From contig CAKSZH010000010.1 in NCBI GenBank assembly GCA_934525675.1, forward strand, positions 28,985 through 92,984: a stretch of 64,000 nt of DNA, read 5' to 3'. The notes beneath the pieces are model-generated. The model saw only the letters and a program-made list of their open reading frames with translations. It did not search any database and had not been told where the DNA came from. The stretch comes from an uncultured Eubacteriales bacterium (GTDB lineage: Bacteria > Bacillota > Clostridia > Oscillospirales > CAG-272). Numbering within the stretch: position 1 is the stretch's first letter; each line of letters opens with the position of its first letter. The position numbers were made by a program, and so were the translations under genes. Shown one piece after another: positions 42,068-51,558 of this stretch.

Positions 42068-44251
42068 TCAGTCCACCGCGACAAAGTGCAGCTTGTCGGA
42101 CGCGCCGTCGGGACGGCTGAAGTTGACCATGTTGTACCCGGCGTTCATGAGGAGTGCGCCGGAATACACCTCACCGGAGGTCTCTTCGCGGTAGTAGCGG
42201 TTCGGGTCGAGTCCCTTGAAGCGCGGCATATATTTGGGATTGTTGACGATCCGGATGATCACAAAGGTGAAGAGCATTTCGCTCTTGTCCGGGGAGACGA
42301 ACTCCCACGCACAGCGGCAGGGATTCTCGGTCGGGGTTTCAATGCGGTACAGGTCGCCCTTGTGGATGAGGTCGTAGTACTTGTGATATTCCGCAATCTG
42401 GCGGCGGATGAGGTCACAGGTCTCCTCGCTCAGCTTGAGCGGGTCCAGCTCGTAGCCGAAGGAGCCCCACAGCGCGACGTTGCCCTTGGTTTCATAACTT
42501 GCGCGGGTGGACGCGGAAACGTGTGCGCCCATGGAGGATGCGGGGTAGCAGAGCGAGGTGCCGAACTGTATGGTGAGGCGTTCGATCGGGTCGGTATTGT
42601 CGCTTGCCCAGATCTGAGGAGAGAAATACAGCATGGCAGGGTCATACCGTCCGCCGCCGCCCGAGCAGTTTTCCAGCAGGATGTGCGGGAATGCCTTGGT
42701 GATGCGGTCCATCAGGTCGTAGGTGCCGAGCACAAAGCGGTGGTAAATCTCGGTCTGCCGTTCGGGGGGAAGCCCCTCGGAGCCGACCTCGGTCAGGTTG
42801 CGGTTGAAGTCCCACTTGAGGTAGTCGATGTCGTTTTCCGACAGCACCTTGTACATCTGATCGAAGATGTTGTCCCGCACTTCCTTGCGCGTCATGTCAA
42901 GCACGTACTGATTGCGGCAGTTGCTCTGCTCGCGTCCCTTTATGTGCAGGCACCAGTCGGGATGTGCGCGGTAGAGATCCGAATCCTCGGAGATCATCTC
43001 CGGCTCGTACCAGATGCCGAATTTCAGCCCCAGCGCCTTGACGCGGGAAATGAGCGAGGACAGCCCGCCCTTCAGTTTCTTTTCATTGACGTACCAGTCG
43101 CCGAGCGAGGTGTGGTCGTCGTTGCGGTGTCCGAACCAGCCGTCGTCCATCACGAGCATTTCGATGCCAAGTTTCTTGGCGCGCTCCGCGAAGGCGACCA
43201 GCTTGTCGTCGTCAAAGTTGAAATACGCAGCTTCCCACGAGTTGATGAGCACGGGGCGCACCTTGTCCCGCCATTCGCCGCGGATGAGGTTTTTGTTGTA
43301 AAGGCGATGATAGATCCGGCTCATTTCGCCGATGCCCTCGGCCGTGTAGACCATGACCACTTCGGGCGCCTGGAACCCTTCGCCGGGCTTCAGAAGCCAG
43401 CTGAAATCCTTGTAGTTGATACCCACATTGACGCGGGTGTTGTCGTAGGAATCCGCCTGCGCCTCGATCGAAAAGCTGCCGCTCCAGACGAGATTGAAGC
43501 CGTAGACCTCGCCGTAGTCCTCCGAGGCGTTGTTCTTTGCGAACGCCGCAAAGGGATTGTACTCATGACTTGACGAGCCGCGGCGGGATTCAAAACCCTG
43601 AATGCCGTGGTGCAGGGGCTGTTCCGTGTAGGTACGCTCCTTGCCGTAGCGTCCCCAGAGATGGATCATGCGGAAGTCCGCGCCGTTCAGTTCGACCGAC
43701 GCGCTCATGACGGTTTTCAGCTCCACCGGTGCCTTGCCCGTGTTGCGGACGTAGGCGGACCGCGTCATCGCTCCCGTGTTGTTGAACACCGTGTAGGAAA
43801 CCGTTACGACAACGCCGGTCAGTCTGTCGATCAGATCGACCTCCAGCGTGTCCGCCTCGTCGTCGGAGTTGACGTACAGGGCGGGGATCCCTTCGAGCGG
43901 TTTTTTGCCCTTAAGTATGCGGTGCGTGAGATACCGCAGGTCGGTCGCCGTGTTGCCCTCGGGCGCCTTGACCGTAAACGCGGGGATGCGGAAGTCGCCG
44001 GTGCCCGATGCGGGATATTCCAGCGGCGAGATCGTGGGGGAGAATTCCCAGCTTTTGACCCGCGCGTTATTCGGCTCGAACGCGGAATGGTCGAACGCCA
44101 CAATGCGGAGCTCGGTCAGGTTGTCGTCGGGGATTCTCGCACCGTAGTACAGATGAATCAGATACCCTTCCTCAAATACCTGCAAAATGTAGGACGAGGT
44201 CGCCGTGTCCAGCTTGAACAGCTTCTTTTCCTGATTGTATGTGATCGGCAT
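42068..44251 (-). CDS. Alpha-galactosidase, glycoside hydrolase family 36
   Basis: A cytoplasmic 727-residue GH36 enzyme that releases terminal alpha-galactose from raffinose-family sugars or galactomannan fragments. The N-terminal beta-supersandwich domain (about 1-330) precedes the TIM barrel. The nucleophile is Asp481 in LKWDFNRN, and the acid/base is Asp551 in ASDNTDP. MDDGWFGHRNDD and FGIWYEPEM are further family motifs. No signal peptide. GAGGAAATG lies upstream of the start. It is monocistronic, with its own promoter. Confidence 0.95.
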   Translation of the reverse strand: MPITYNQEKKLFKLDTATSSYILQVFEEGYLIHLYYGARIPDDNLTELRIVAFDHSAFEPNNARVKSWEFSPTISPLEYPASGTGDFRIPAFTVKAPEGNTATDLRYLTHRILKGKKPLEGIPALYVNSDDEADTLEVDLIDRLTGVVVTVSYTVFNNTGAMTRSAYVRNTGKAPVELKTVMSASVELNGADFRMIHLWGRYGKERTYTEQPLHHGIQGFESRRGSSSHEYNPFAAFAKNNASEDYGEVYGFNLVWSGSFSIEAQADSYDNTRVNVGINYKDFSWLLKPGEGFQAPEVVMVYTAEGIGEMSRIYHRLYNKNLIRGEWRDKVRPVLINSWEAAYFNFDDDKLVAFAERAKKLGIEMLVMDDGWFGHRNDDHTSLGDWYVNEKKLKGGLSSLISRVKALGLKFGIWYEPEMISEDSDLYRAHPDWCLHIKGREQSNCRNQYVLDMTRKEVRDNIFDQMYKVLSENDIDYLKWDFNRNLTEVGSEGLPPERQTEIYHRFVLGTYDLMDRITKAFPHILLENCSGGGGRYDPAMLYFSPQIWASDNTDPIERLTIQFGTSLCYPASSMGAHVSASTRASYETKGNVALWGSFGYELDPLKLSEETCDLIRRQIAEYHKYYDLIHKGDLYRIETPTENPCRCAWEFVSPDKSEMLFTFVIIRIVNNPKYMPRFKGLDPNRYYREETSGEVYSGALLMNAGYNMVNFSRPDGASDKLHFVAVD

Positions 44252-44284
44252 AGCATTTCCTCACTTGAAAAGATTTATACTCCC

Positions 44285-44313
44285 ATTATACAATAAGCGG
44301 AACGGGATTGCAA
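44285..44313 (-). promoter_or_regulatory. Promoter of the alpha-galactosidase gene
   Basis: Minus strand TTGCAA (44313-44308), 17 bp and TATAAT (44290-44285). Confidence 0.75.
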
Positions 44314-44437
44314 GCGGGAAATGAGGATTCCGGGGAGAATTACGTCACCCGGTGTGCCGTGATTGCCGGAAGATAACCGGAATGATTTGAGGGCAGAGAA
44401 TTTGGTTGCTGTTTTTGAAACGGATTGTCGAAAACAC

Positions 44438-44466
44438 TTGACTTCGGCAAAAAAACGAATTACAAT
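44438..44466 (+). promoter_or_regulatory. Promoter of the first LRR lipoprotein
   Basis: TTGACT (44438-44443), 17 bp and TACAAT (44461-44466). The ~200 bp around it resemble the region before the second LRR gene. Confidence 0.75.
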
Positions 44467-44503
44467 GAAGGTACCCCAATAAATACCATCTGGAGGAATT
44501 GCA

Positions 44504-46537
44504 ATGAAAAAGTGCATGTCGGTGTTATTGATCGGTCTTTTGCTTTTCTGTTGTGTAGTACTTGTGTCCTGCAATGGCAATAAATCACAGGAAACGACCC
44601 GCGAATCCGCCACGGATACGTCTCACACACATACCTTCGGCGATTGGAAGATCGTAAAAGAGGCAACCTGCACCGAGGACGGTGAGGAAGCACGTTCCTG
44701 TGCCTGCGGGGAAACGGAAACGAGAAAGATTGACGCAAAGGGGCATATTTATGTTGATAATGTAGTTCCGCCGACCAAGAAAGATCAGGGCTACACAGAA
44801 CATACCTGTTCCGTCTGCGGCGATTTTTACCGGGACGCCTATACGAATCCGCTCGGGTCCGACGGGTTGTCGTTCCGCGTTCATGAAAAGGAACAGACCG
44901 CCGAAGTATTGGGTATGGGTACCTGCAGGGATACGGATGTCGTGATTCCGTCGGTTTATGAAGGCTTGCCGGTGACGAGTATTGGCGATTATGCGTTCAC
45001 CGGTTGCGAAAGCATCACAAGCATCACGATTCCGGACAGCGTGACGAGCATTGGCGGTGATGCATTTTACGGTTGCGAGGCTCTCAAAAGTATCACGATT
45101 CCGGACAGCGTGACGAGCATTGGCGATTATGCGTTCTCCGGCACGGGGTATTACAACGATTCAAACAATTGGGAGAACGGAGTTCTATACATCGGGAAGT
45201 ATCTGATTGACACAAAAAACGATATATCCGGTTCCTATGTTGTGAAAGACGGAACAAAACTGCTTGCTTCTTCTGCATTCAAAGATTGCTGGGAACTCAC
45301 AGAAATTACGGTTCCCGATAGTGTGAAGGGCTTTGGAAGCAGTGTTTTTGCAGGATGTTCAGGACTTACCCGGATGACGATTCCGTTTGTCGGTGCAAAC
45401 CAAGACGGATCAGGGAAAAAGTATCTGGCATACTTTTTCTCCTATTGCGACGTTCGGGATCAACAGTATAATGTCCCATTCAGCTTGCGGGAGATCGTGG
45501 TTACGAATGCATCCGCAATCTGGAGTTATACATTCTATCAGTGCAAATACCTTCAAAGCATAACGCTCCCGGATACCGTTACAAGAATTGGCTTTGCCGC
45601 ATTTGAGGGGTGTGAGGGTCTGAAGAGCATCACGCTTCCGGACAGCGTGACGAGCATTGGCGATTCTGCGTTCTACGGTTGCACAAGCCTCACAAGCATC
45701 ACAATTCCGGACAGCGTGACGAGTATCGGTGAGTGGGCGTTCAGTAAATGCACATACCTTGAGAGCATTACGATCCCGGATGGTGTGACGAGCATTGGCG
45801 ATTCTGCGTTCTACGGTTGCATAAGCCTCACAAGCATCACAATTCCGGACAGCGTGACGAGCATTGGCAGTTCTGCGTTCCAGAATTGCATAAGCCTCAC
45901 AAGTATCACGATTCCGGACAGCGTGACGGAAATCGGCGAGGAAATGTTTTACAGATGTTCTGCTCTTTCCGGGGTTACAATTCCGGAGAGTGTGACGAGA
46001 ATCGGTAACAGGGCATTTTCCTATTGCGTGAGCCTGACCGCTATTATGATTCCTGACAGCGTAACGAGCATCGGGTCCGACGTGTTTGCGGGTTGTACGG
46101 GTCTTGTGAAAATCACAATTCCGTTTATCGGCGCTACCGGGGATGAGACTGCACAAGCGAATCTCGGGTATTTCTTCGGTTCGGAGGATTCAAGCGCTGT
46201 CCCGCAGTCCTTGCAGGAAGTCGTGGTCACGGGCGGAACAGTCATTGCCGATTCCGCATTCTCCGATTGCAACGGACTGACAAAGATTGTTCTTCCCGAC
46301 AGTGTGACAAACATTGGTGCAAGTGCGTTTTACCGTTGTGCAAAACTGACGTATATCCGGATTTCCGCCGGCTTGACTTCCATTGCAGACAATGCGTTTG
46401 CGTGGTGCCGGAATCTGACGGAGATTGAATTCGGGGGAACCATGGCAGAGTGGGAAGCAATCGCAAAGGCAGATCAATGGGATCTCAATGACACCGCCTA
46501 CACTGTCCACTGTACCGACGGGGACATCAAAAAGTAA
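44504..46537 (+). CDS. BspA-like leucine-rich-repeat surface lipoprotein 1
   Basis: A 677-residue lipoprotein with the lipobox VLVSC (Cys23). A short Thr/Ser spacer leads to a Cys/His-rich module with paired CxC/CxxC-type sites (ATCTEDGEEA, SCACGE, HTCSVCGDFYRD). More than fifteen LRR_5 (BspA/TpLRR) units of about 23 residues follow, with the pattern LTSITIPDSVTSIGDSAFYGC. Such proteins bind host or glycan surfaces in gut bacteria. Nucleotide identity between neighbouring LRR units is very high, which allows copy-number change by recombination. A close paralogue follows in tandem. Confidence 0.9.
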   Translation: MKKCMSVLLIGLLLFCCVVLVSCNGNKSQETTRESATDTSHTHTFGDWKIVKEATCTEDGEEARSCACGETETRKIDAKGHIYVDNVVPPTKKDQGYTEHTCSVCGDFYRDAYTNPLGSDGLSFRVHEKEQTAEVLGMGTCRDTDVVIPSVYEGLPVTSIGDYAFTGCESITSITIPDSVTSIGGDAFYGCEALKSITIPDSVTSIGDYAFSGTGYYNDSNNWENGVLYIGKYLIDTKNDISGSYVVKDGTKLLASSAFKDCWELTEITVPDSVKGFGSSVFAGCSGLTRMTIPFVGANQDGSGKKYLAYFFSYCDVRDQQYNVPFSLREIVVTNASAIWSYTFYQCKYLQSITLPDTVTRIGFAAFEGCEGLKSITLPDSVTSIGDSAFYGCTSLTSITIPDSVTSIGEWAFSKCTYLESITIPDGVTSIGDSAFYGCISLTSITIPDSVTSIGSSAFQNCISLTSITIPDSVTEIGEEMFYRCSALSGVTIPESVTRIGNRAFSYCVSLTAIMIPDSVTSIGSDVFAGCTGLVKITIPFIGATGDETAQANLGYFFGSEDSSAVPQSLQEVVVTGGTVIADSAFSDCNGLTKIVLPDSVTNIGASAFYRCAKLTYIRISAGLTSIADNAFAWCRNLTEIEFGGTMAEWEAIAKADQWDLNDTAYTVHCTDGDIKK

Positions 46538-46566
46538 TTTTCGATTCCTTCCGTTTCAAATCTTCC

Positions 46567-46590
46567 AGCCGCCCTTCGGGGCGGCTTTTT
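46567..46590 (+). terminator. Terminator after LRR gene 1
   Basis: AGCCGCCC, TTCG loop, GGGCGGCT, then TTTT. Confidence 0.9.
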
Positions 46591-46752
46591 TAAGTTTCCG
46601 TTATTCAATCGTCCGGTCGGAATTACAAGCGAAATTGAGAATTCCGGGGAGAAAGTTATGTTACCCGATCTGCCGTCATGGCAGGAAAATAAACGGGATT
46701 TTTGAGGGCGGAAAATTTGTTCGCTTTTTTTGAAACGGATTGTCGAAAACCC

Positions 46753-46781
46753 TTGACAGATACATAAATATGAATTACAAT
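46753..46781 (+). promoter_or_regulatory. Promoter of the second LRR lipoprotein
   Basis: TTGACA (46753-46758), 17 bp and TACAAT (46776-46781), in a context duplicated from the first LRR gene. Confidence 0.8.
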
Positions 46782-46818
46782 AAAAGTATCCCAATAAATA
46801 CCATTTGGAGGAATTGTA

Positions 46819-48393
46819 ATGAAAAAGTGCTTGTCGTTGCTATTGATCGGTCTTTTGCTTTTCTGTTGTGTAGTGCTTGTGTCCTGTAACGGAAACAAGC
46901 CGCAGGAAACGACCCGCGAATCCGCCACGGATACGTCTCACACGCACACCTTCGGCGATTGGAAGATCGCAAAAGAGGCAACCTGCACCGAGGACGGCGA
47001 GGAGGAGCACGTGTGCTCCGACTGCGGCAAAAAGGAAACGCGCAAGATTGACGCAAAGGGGCATATTTATGTTGATAATGTAGTTCCACCGACCAAGAAA
47101 GATCAGGGCTACACAGAACATACCTGTTCCGTCTGCGGCGATTCTTATCGGGATACCCTGACCGAGCCAATCGGATCGGCAGGATTGGAATTTTCTCTGA
47201 ATGCCGATGGGACAACCTGTACGCTGGTCGGCATGGGAACCTGTATCGACACGGAAGTGGTGATTCCCAAACATAGTCCTGACGGTTATACCGTCACGGC
47301 AATCGGCGAACGCGCATTTTCCGGTTGCGGGAATCTGACCGGAGTTATCATTCCGGACAGCGTAACGAGCATCGGCAAAGGGGCGTTTGACGCTTGCGCG
47401 CTGAAAAGCATTACGATTCCGGACAGTGTGACGGACATCGGAGGCGGCGCATTCTTCTTCTGCCGCAATCTGACAAACGTTTATATAACAGACCTTGCCA
47501 AATGGTGTGCCATCAGATTTGAGGATTATGCATTCGATCCGTCGGGCGATACGTTCAATCTGTATCTGAACGGACAGTTGATTACCGAGCTTGTGATTCC
47601 GGACGGTGTGACCGGCATCGGCAATTATGCATTCAGTTTTTGCAATCATATCACAAGCGTCTCAATCCCGGACGGTGTGACGAGTATCGGCAATGGGGCG
47701 TTTGACAATTGCGCAAGCATGGTAAGCATCACAATCCCGGAGAGCGTGACAAGCATCGGTGCCGGAGCGTTTGAAGGCTGTTCCCGCCTTGCAGGCATTA
47801 CCATTCCGGATGGTGTGACGAGCATTGGCGACCATACGTTTTACGCCTGCGTGGGGCTGACCGGTATCACGATTCCGGACAGCGTGACGAGTATCGGCGA
47901 ATATGCGTTCTATGGCTGCACGGGGCTGACCGGCATCACGATCCCGGACGGGGTGACGGGTATTGGCGTGGGAGCGTTCTGCGGATGTACGAACCTCGCA
48001 AGTGTCACGATTGGAGACGGTGTGACGCGTATCGGTATGAAGGCGTTTTACGACTGCATGGGCCTTGTAAGTGTTACGCTCGGAAAGAGCGTGGAGAGGA
48101 TCGACAGTGAAGCGTTCTCCAGATGCAGGAGCCTTACTGATATCACGATTCCGGACAGCGTGACGTATATTGGTAACGAAGTGTTTTCCGGTTGTGCGGG
48201 CCTTGTCGGTATTGTGATCCCGTATGGAGTAATCAGCATCGGCGACGGTGTGTTCTCCGGTTGCACGAGCCTTACAAGCATCACGTTTAAGGGAACGATG
48301 GCACAGTGGGGCGCAGTGGCAAAAGCATCCGGTTGGGATACCGATACGGGTCCCTATACCATTCACTGCACCGACGGGGATATTGTGAAGTAA
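46819..48393 (+). CDS. BspA-like leucine-rich-repeat surface lipoprotein 2
   Basis: A 524-residue paralogue of the preceding gene. Its first ~115 residues (signal, lipobox VLVSC, Cys-rich module) are almost the same as those of the neighbour, and the 5' untranslated sequence and ribosome binding site (TTGGAGGAATTG) are near-identical. The module here keeps a full CxxC pair in EEHVCSDCGKKETRK, where the neighbour has SCACGE. The LRR part (units such as LTGITIPDSVTSIGEYAFYG) differs in number and order. It is predicted to be lipid-anchored on the cell surface. Confidence 0.9.
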   Translation: MKKCLSLLLIGLLLFCCVVLVSCNGNKPQETTRESATDTSHTHTFGDWKIAKEATCTEDGEEEHVCSDCGKKETRKIDAKGHIYVDNVVPPTKKDQGYTEHTCSVCGDSYRDTLTEPIGSAGLEFSLNADGTTCTLVGMGTCIDTEVVIPKHSPDGYTVTAIGERAFSGCGNLTGVIIPDSVTSIGKGAFDACALKSITIPDSVTDIGGGAFFFCRNLTNVYITDLAKWCAIRFEDYAFDPSGDTFNLYLNGQLITELVIPDGVTGIGNYAFSFCNHITSVSIPDGVTSIGNGAFDNCASMVSITIPESVTSIGAGAFEGCSRLAGITIPDGVTSIGDHTFYACVGLTGITIPDSVTSIGEYAFYGCTGLTGITIPDGVTGIGVGAFCGCTNLASVTIGDGVTRIGMKAFYDCMGLVSVTLGKSVERIDSEAFSRCRSLTDITIPDSVTYIGNEVFSGCAGLVGIVIPYGVISIGDGVFSGCTSLTSITFKGTMAQWGAVAKASGWDTDTGPYTIHCTDGDIVK

Positions 48394-48420
48394 TCTTCGC
48401 CGTCTCAATTTCAGATTTCC

Positions 48421-48447
48421 AAGCCGCCCTTCGGGGCGGCTTTCTTT
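48421..48447 (+). terminator. Terminator after LRR gene 2
   Basis: AAGCCGCCC, TTCG loop, GGGCGGCTT, then a T-rich tail; nearly the same as the terminator of LRR gene 1. Confidence 0.85.
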
Positions 48448-48526
48448 TGTCCGCTCTCTTCTTTTTTCGCCCCGCGCTATTTTGTTCCTCCGAGTATTTT
48501 CTTCCCCTCAATCTCCGGTATTTCCC

Positions 48527-48555
48527 TTGACAAAGATCGTTATTTTTCTTATAAT
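48527..48555 (+). promoter_or_regulatory. Consensus promoter of the xylA operon
   Basis: TTGACA (48527-48532), 17 bp and TATAAT (48550-48555), a perfect consensus that would need repression to be sugar-responsive. Confidence 0.88.
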
Positions 48556-48565
48556 TGGGATAGAT

Positions 48566-48587
48566 GTGCCGCGCGGTTCCGCGGCAC
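48566..48587 (+). promoter_or_regulatory. Inverted repeat in the xylA leader
   Basis: GTGCCGCG (48566-48573) and CGCGGCAC (48580-48587) flank a 6-bp centre just after the predicted transcription start. This position suits a repressor site or a leader hairpin. Confidence 0.55.
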
Positions 48588-48626
48588 CCGATTCAACCGA
48601 AATTTATATCCGAAAAGGAGATTGTT

Positions 48627-49946
48627 ATGGAATATTTTGCAAACGTTCCCGTTATCAAGTACGAGGGACCCAAGTCGAAAAATCCGTTCGCTTTCCGTTA
48701 CTATAACCCCGACGAGATGATCGGCGGCAAGAAGATGCGCGAGCAGCTCCGGTTCGCCCTTTCCTGGTGGCACACCATGTGCGCCGACGGCACCGATATG
48801 TTTGGCCGCGGCACCTTTGTCAAGAATTTCGGTGAGAGCGACCCCATGGCGATCTCCAAGGCGAGAGCGGATGCGGCGTTTGAACTGATGAACAAGCTGT
48901 CCGTCGATTATTTCTGCTTCCATGACCGCGACATTGCGCCCGAGGCGGCAACGCTGAAGGAAACCAATGCCAACATCGACGTGATGCGTGATTACATCAA
49001 GGCGGGTATGGAGAAGAACGGCAAGAAGCTCCTCTGGGGCACCGCAAACTGCTTCAATCATCCGCGTTATATGCACGGCGCAGGAACCTCTCCCTATGCA
49101 GACGTGTTCGCGTTCGCGGCGGCGCAGATCAAGAAGGCGCTGGAAACCACGGTCGCTCTCGGCGGCAACGGATATGTGTTCTGGGGCGGACGCGAGGGCT
49201 ATGAGACCCTGCTCAATACCGATATGGGACTGGAGCTGGACAACATGGCGCGCCTCATGCACCTGGCGGTCGATTACGGCAGAAAGATCGGCTTTACGGG
49301 CGATTTCTACATCGAACCCAAGCCGAAGGAACCCACCAAGCATCAGTACGATTTCGACGCGGCAACCGTGCTCGGCTTCCTGCGCAAGTACGGACTTGAC
49401 AAGGATTTCAAGCTCAACATCGAAGCCAACCACGCAACGCTTGCGGCACACACCTTCCAGCATGAGCTGGCGACCGCGCGGGTGAACGGCGCGTTCGGTT
49501 CCATCGACGCAAACCAGGGCGACCCCAACCTCGGCTGGGACACCGATCAGTTCCCGACCAATGTCTACGACGCAACGCTCTGTATGCTCGAAGTGCTCCG
49601 TGCGGGCGGCTTTACCAACGGCGGTCTCAACTTTGACGCCAAGACCCGCCGCGGCTCCTTTACGCCGGAGGACATCGTGCTCTCCTATATCGCGGGTATG
49701 GATACCTTCGCGCTCGGCCTGCGCAAGGCGATGGAGATCATGGAAGACGGCACCATTGACAAGTTTGTCGGGGAACGCTACGCAAGCTACAAGACCGGCA
49801 TCGGCAAGAAGATCGTGGACGGAAACGTGACCATGGAAGAGCTGGAAGCATACGCGCTCGAGAAGGGCGAGGTCGTTTCCTCTGTGGCAAGCGGCAGACA
49901 GGAATATCTGGAGAACACGGTCAACTCGATCCTGTTCGGTAACTGA
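48627..49946 (+). CDS. xylA: Xylose isomerase
   Basis: Converts D-xylose to D-xylulose (and glucose to fructose) in the cytoplasm. The 439-residue class II enzyme shows the catalytic His in YFCFHDRDIAPE, the metal ligands in DFYIEPKPKEPTKH and LNIEANHATLAAH, and GSIDANQGDPNLGWDTDQFP. ATG 48627 is preceded by AAAAGGAG; a start 63 bp upstream would translate the leader. xylB follows after 8 bp, so the two form an operon with the downstream glycosidases likely included. Confidence 0.98.
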   Translation: MEYFANVPVIKYEGPKSKNPFAFRYYNPDEMIGGKKMREQLRFALSWWHTMCADGTDMFGRGTFVKNFGESDPMAISKARADAAFELMNKLSVDYFCFHDRDIAPEAATLKETNANIDVMRDYIKAGMEKNGKKLLWGTANCFNHPRYMHGAGTSPYADVFAFAAAQIKKALETTVALGGNGYVFWGGREGYETLLNTDMGLELDNMARLMHLAVDYGRKIGFTGDFYIEPKPKEPTKHQYDFDAATVLGFLRKYGLDKDFKLNIEANHATLAAHTFQHELATARVNGAFGSIDANQGDPNLGWDTDQFPTNVYDATLCMLEVLRAGGFTNGGLNFDAKTRRGSFTPEDIVLSYIAGMDTFALGLRKAMEIMEDGTIDKFVGERYASYKTGIGKKIVDGNVTMEELEAYALEKGEVVSSVASGRQEYLENTVNSILFGN

Positions 49947-49954
49947 GGATCGCT

Positions 49955-51478
49955 ATGACGAAGAAATATTATATCGGTATCGACATCGGTACCTCCGGAA
50001 CCAAGGTCATGCTGACCGACGTTCTGGGAAAGAAGCTCGCGTCGCACACGGAGGAGTATCCTCTGTATCAGCCAAAGAACGGCTGGGCAGAGCAGGACCC
50101 CGCCGATTGGTGGCGTGCCGTCAGAGAGGGCATCCGTGCCGTCACGGCGGAAATCGACGCAAATGAAATCGGCGGCATCGGGCTTTCCGGGCAGATGCAC
50201 GGACTTGTGATGCTCGACAAGAACGGGAATGTTCTGCGCCGCTCCATCATCTGGTGCGATCAGCGCACGGCAGAGGAGTGTGCGGAGATCACCCGTCTTG
50301 TGGGCGCGGATCGCCTGATGGACATCACGCTTGCTCCCGCACTGACCGGCTTTACCGCGTCAAAGATCCTCTGGGTGAGAAACCACGAGCCGGAGGTGTT
50401 CGACAAGTGCGTGACCATCCTGCTCCCCAAGGATTATATCCGGTTTATGCTGACCGGCGAAAAGGCGACCGAGGTCTCCGACGCGTCGGGAATGCAGCTG
50501 CTCGACATTGCAGCGCGCGACTGGTCAGACGAGGTGCTGTCGGCACTATCCCTGGATAAATCGCTTCTCGGAAAAGTATATGAGTCCAGCGAGGTCACCG
50601 GCATCGTGACGGGCGCGGCGGCAGAGGCGTGCGGCATTGTGGCAGGCATCCCCGTCGTCGGCGGCGCTGGCGACAACGCGGCAAGCGCGGTCGGCTGCGG
50701 CGTCGTGACCGCAGGCAAAGCCTTTACTACCATCGGCACGTCGGGTGTCGTGTTTGCGCATACTCCCGCGCTCTGCCGCGACCCGAAGGGCAGAATTCAC
50801 AGCTTCTGCTCGGCGGTGAAGGGCGAATGGCACGTCATGGGCGTGACGCAGGCGGCGGGACTTTCGCTCAAATGGTTCCGCGATAATTTCTGTGACACGG
50901 AAAAGACGCAGGCAAGCGCTGCCGGTGTTGACCCGTATCAGATTATGGACGGGGAAGCGGCAGAGGTGCCGATCGGCTCCGACCGGCTTCTGTATCTCCC
51001 GTACCTCATGGGCGAGAGAACGCCGCACCTCGATCCGTTTGCGCGCGGCGCGTTTCTGGGGCTTTCCGCAAAGCATACCAAGGCGGATATGCTCCGCGCG
51101 GTGATGGAGGGCGTGACCTTCTCGCTCCGCGATTGCCTCACGATCTTCGGAGAATCCGGCATTCGCGCGGACAGCATGATGGCTTGCGGCGGCGGCGCGT
51201 CCAGCCCGCTCTGGCGGCAGATGCTTGCCGACGTGTTCGGTTGCACGGTCATCACGCCCCAGTCCAACGACGGCGGCGCGCTCGGCGCGGCACTGCTTGC
51301 GGCAACGGGAGCGGGAGCCTACCGCGATGTCCCGGAAGCCTGCGCGGCGGCAATCCGTACCAAGACCGAGCAGAAGCCGGACCCGGCACACACGGCGGAA
51401 TACGAAAAGTATTACCGCATCTACCGTGATGCGTATGCGGCAATCCGCCCGGTCGTACACGGGCTCTGCGAGCTGTAA
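49955..51478 (+). CDS. xylB: Xylulokinase
   Basis: Phosphorylates D-xylulose to xylulose 5-phosphate for the pentose phosphate pathway. The 507-residue FGGY-family kinase has phosphate-binding YIGIDIGTSGTKVMLTD, the GLSGQMHGLV segment, the catalytic Asp in SIIWCDQRT-type context and the C-terminal ATP motif ACGGGASSPLWRQMLADVFG. It follows xylA by 8 bp. There is an 80-bp gap to the GH2 gene without a clear terminator. Confidence 0.96.
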   Translation: MTKKYYIGIDIGTSGTKVMLTDVLGKKLASHTEEYPLYQPKNGWAEQDPADWWRAVREGIRAVTAEIDANEIGGIGLSGQMHGLVMLDKNGNVLRRSIIWCDQRTAEECAEITRLVGADRLMDITLAPALTGFTASKILWVRNHEPEVFDKCVTILLPKDYIRFMLTGEKATEVSDASGMQLLDIAARDWSDEVLSALSLDKSLLGKVYESSEVTGIVTGAAAEACGIVAGIPVVGGAGDNAASAVGCGVVTAGKAFTTIGTSGVVFAHTPALCRDPKGRIHSFCSAVKGEWHVMGVTQAAGLSLKWFRDNFCDTEKTQASAAGVDPYQIMDGEAAEVPIGSDRLLYLPYLMGERTPHLDPFARGAFLGLSAKHTKADMLRAVMEGVTFSLRDCLTIFGESGIRADSMMACGGGASSPLWRQMLADVFGCTVITPQSNDGGALGAALLAATGAGAYRDVPEACAAAIRTKTEQKPDPAHTAEYEKYYRIYRDAYAAIRPVVHGLCEL

Positions 51479-51558
51479 CGCAGCAGCATCCTCAAAGATG
51501 AATCCCCTTTGCCGCACGGCGGCACATATTACCGCACCTGCGGTCAGAGGAGAAGCGT

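Noticed and set aside
42050..43573. 507-codon plus-strand frame opposite the alpha-galactosidase
   Set aside because: The minus strand encodes GH36 with both catalytic residues; the plus frame is a shadow.
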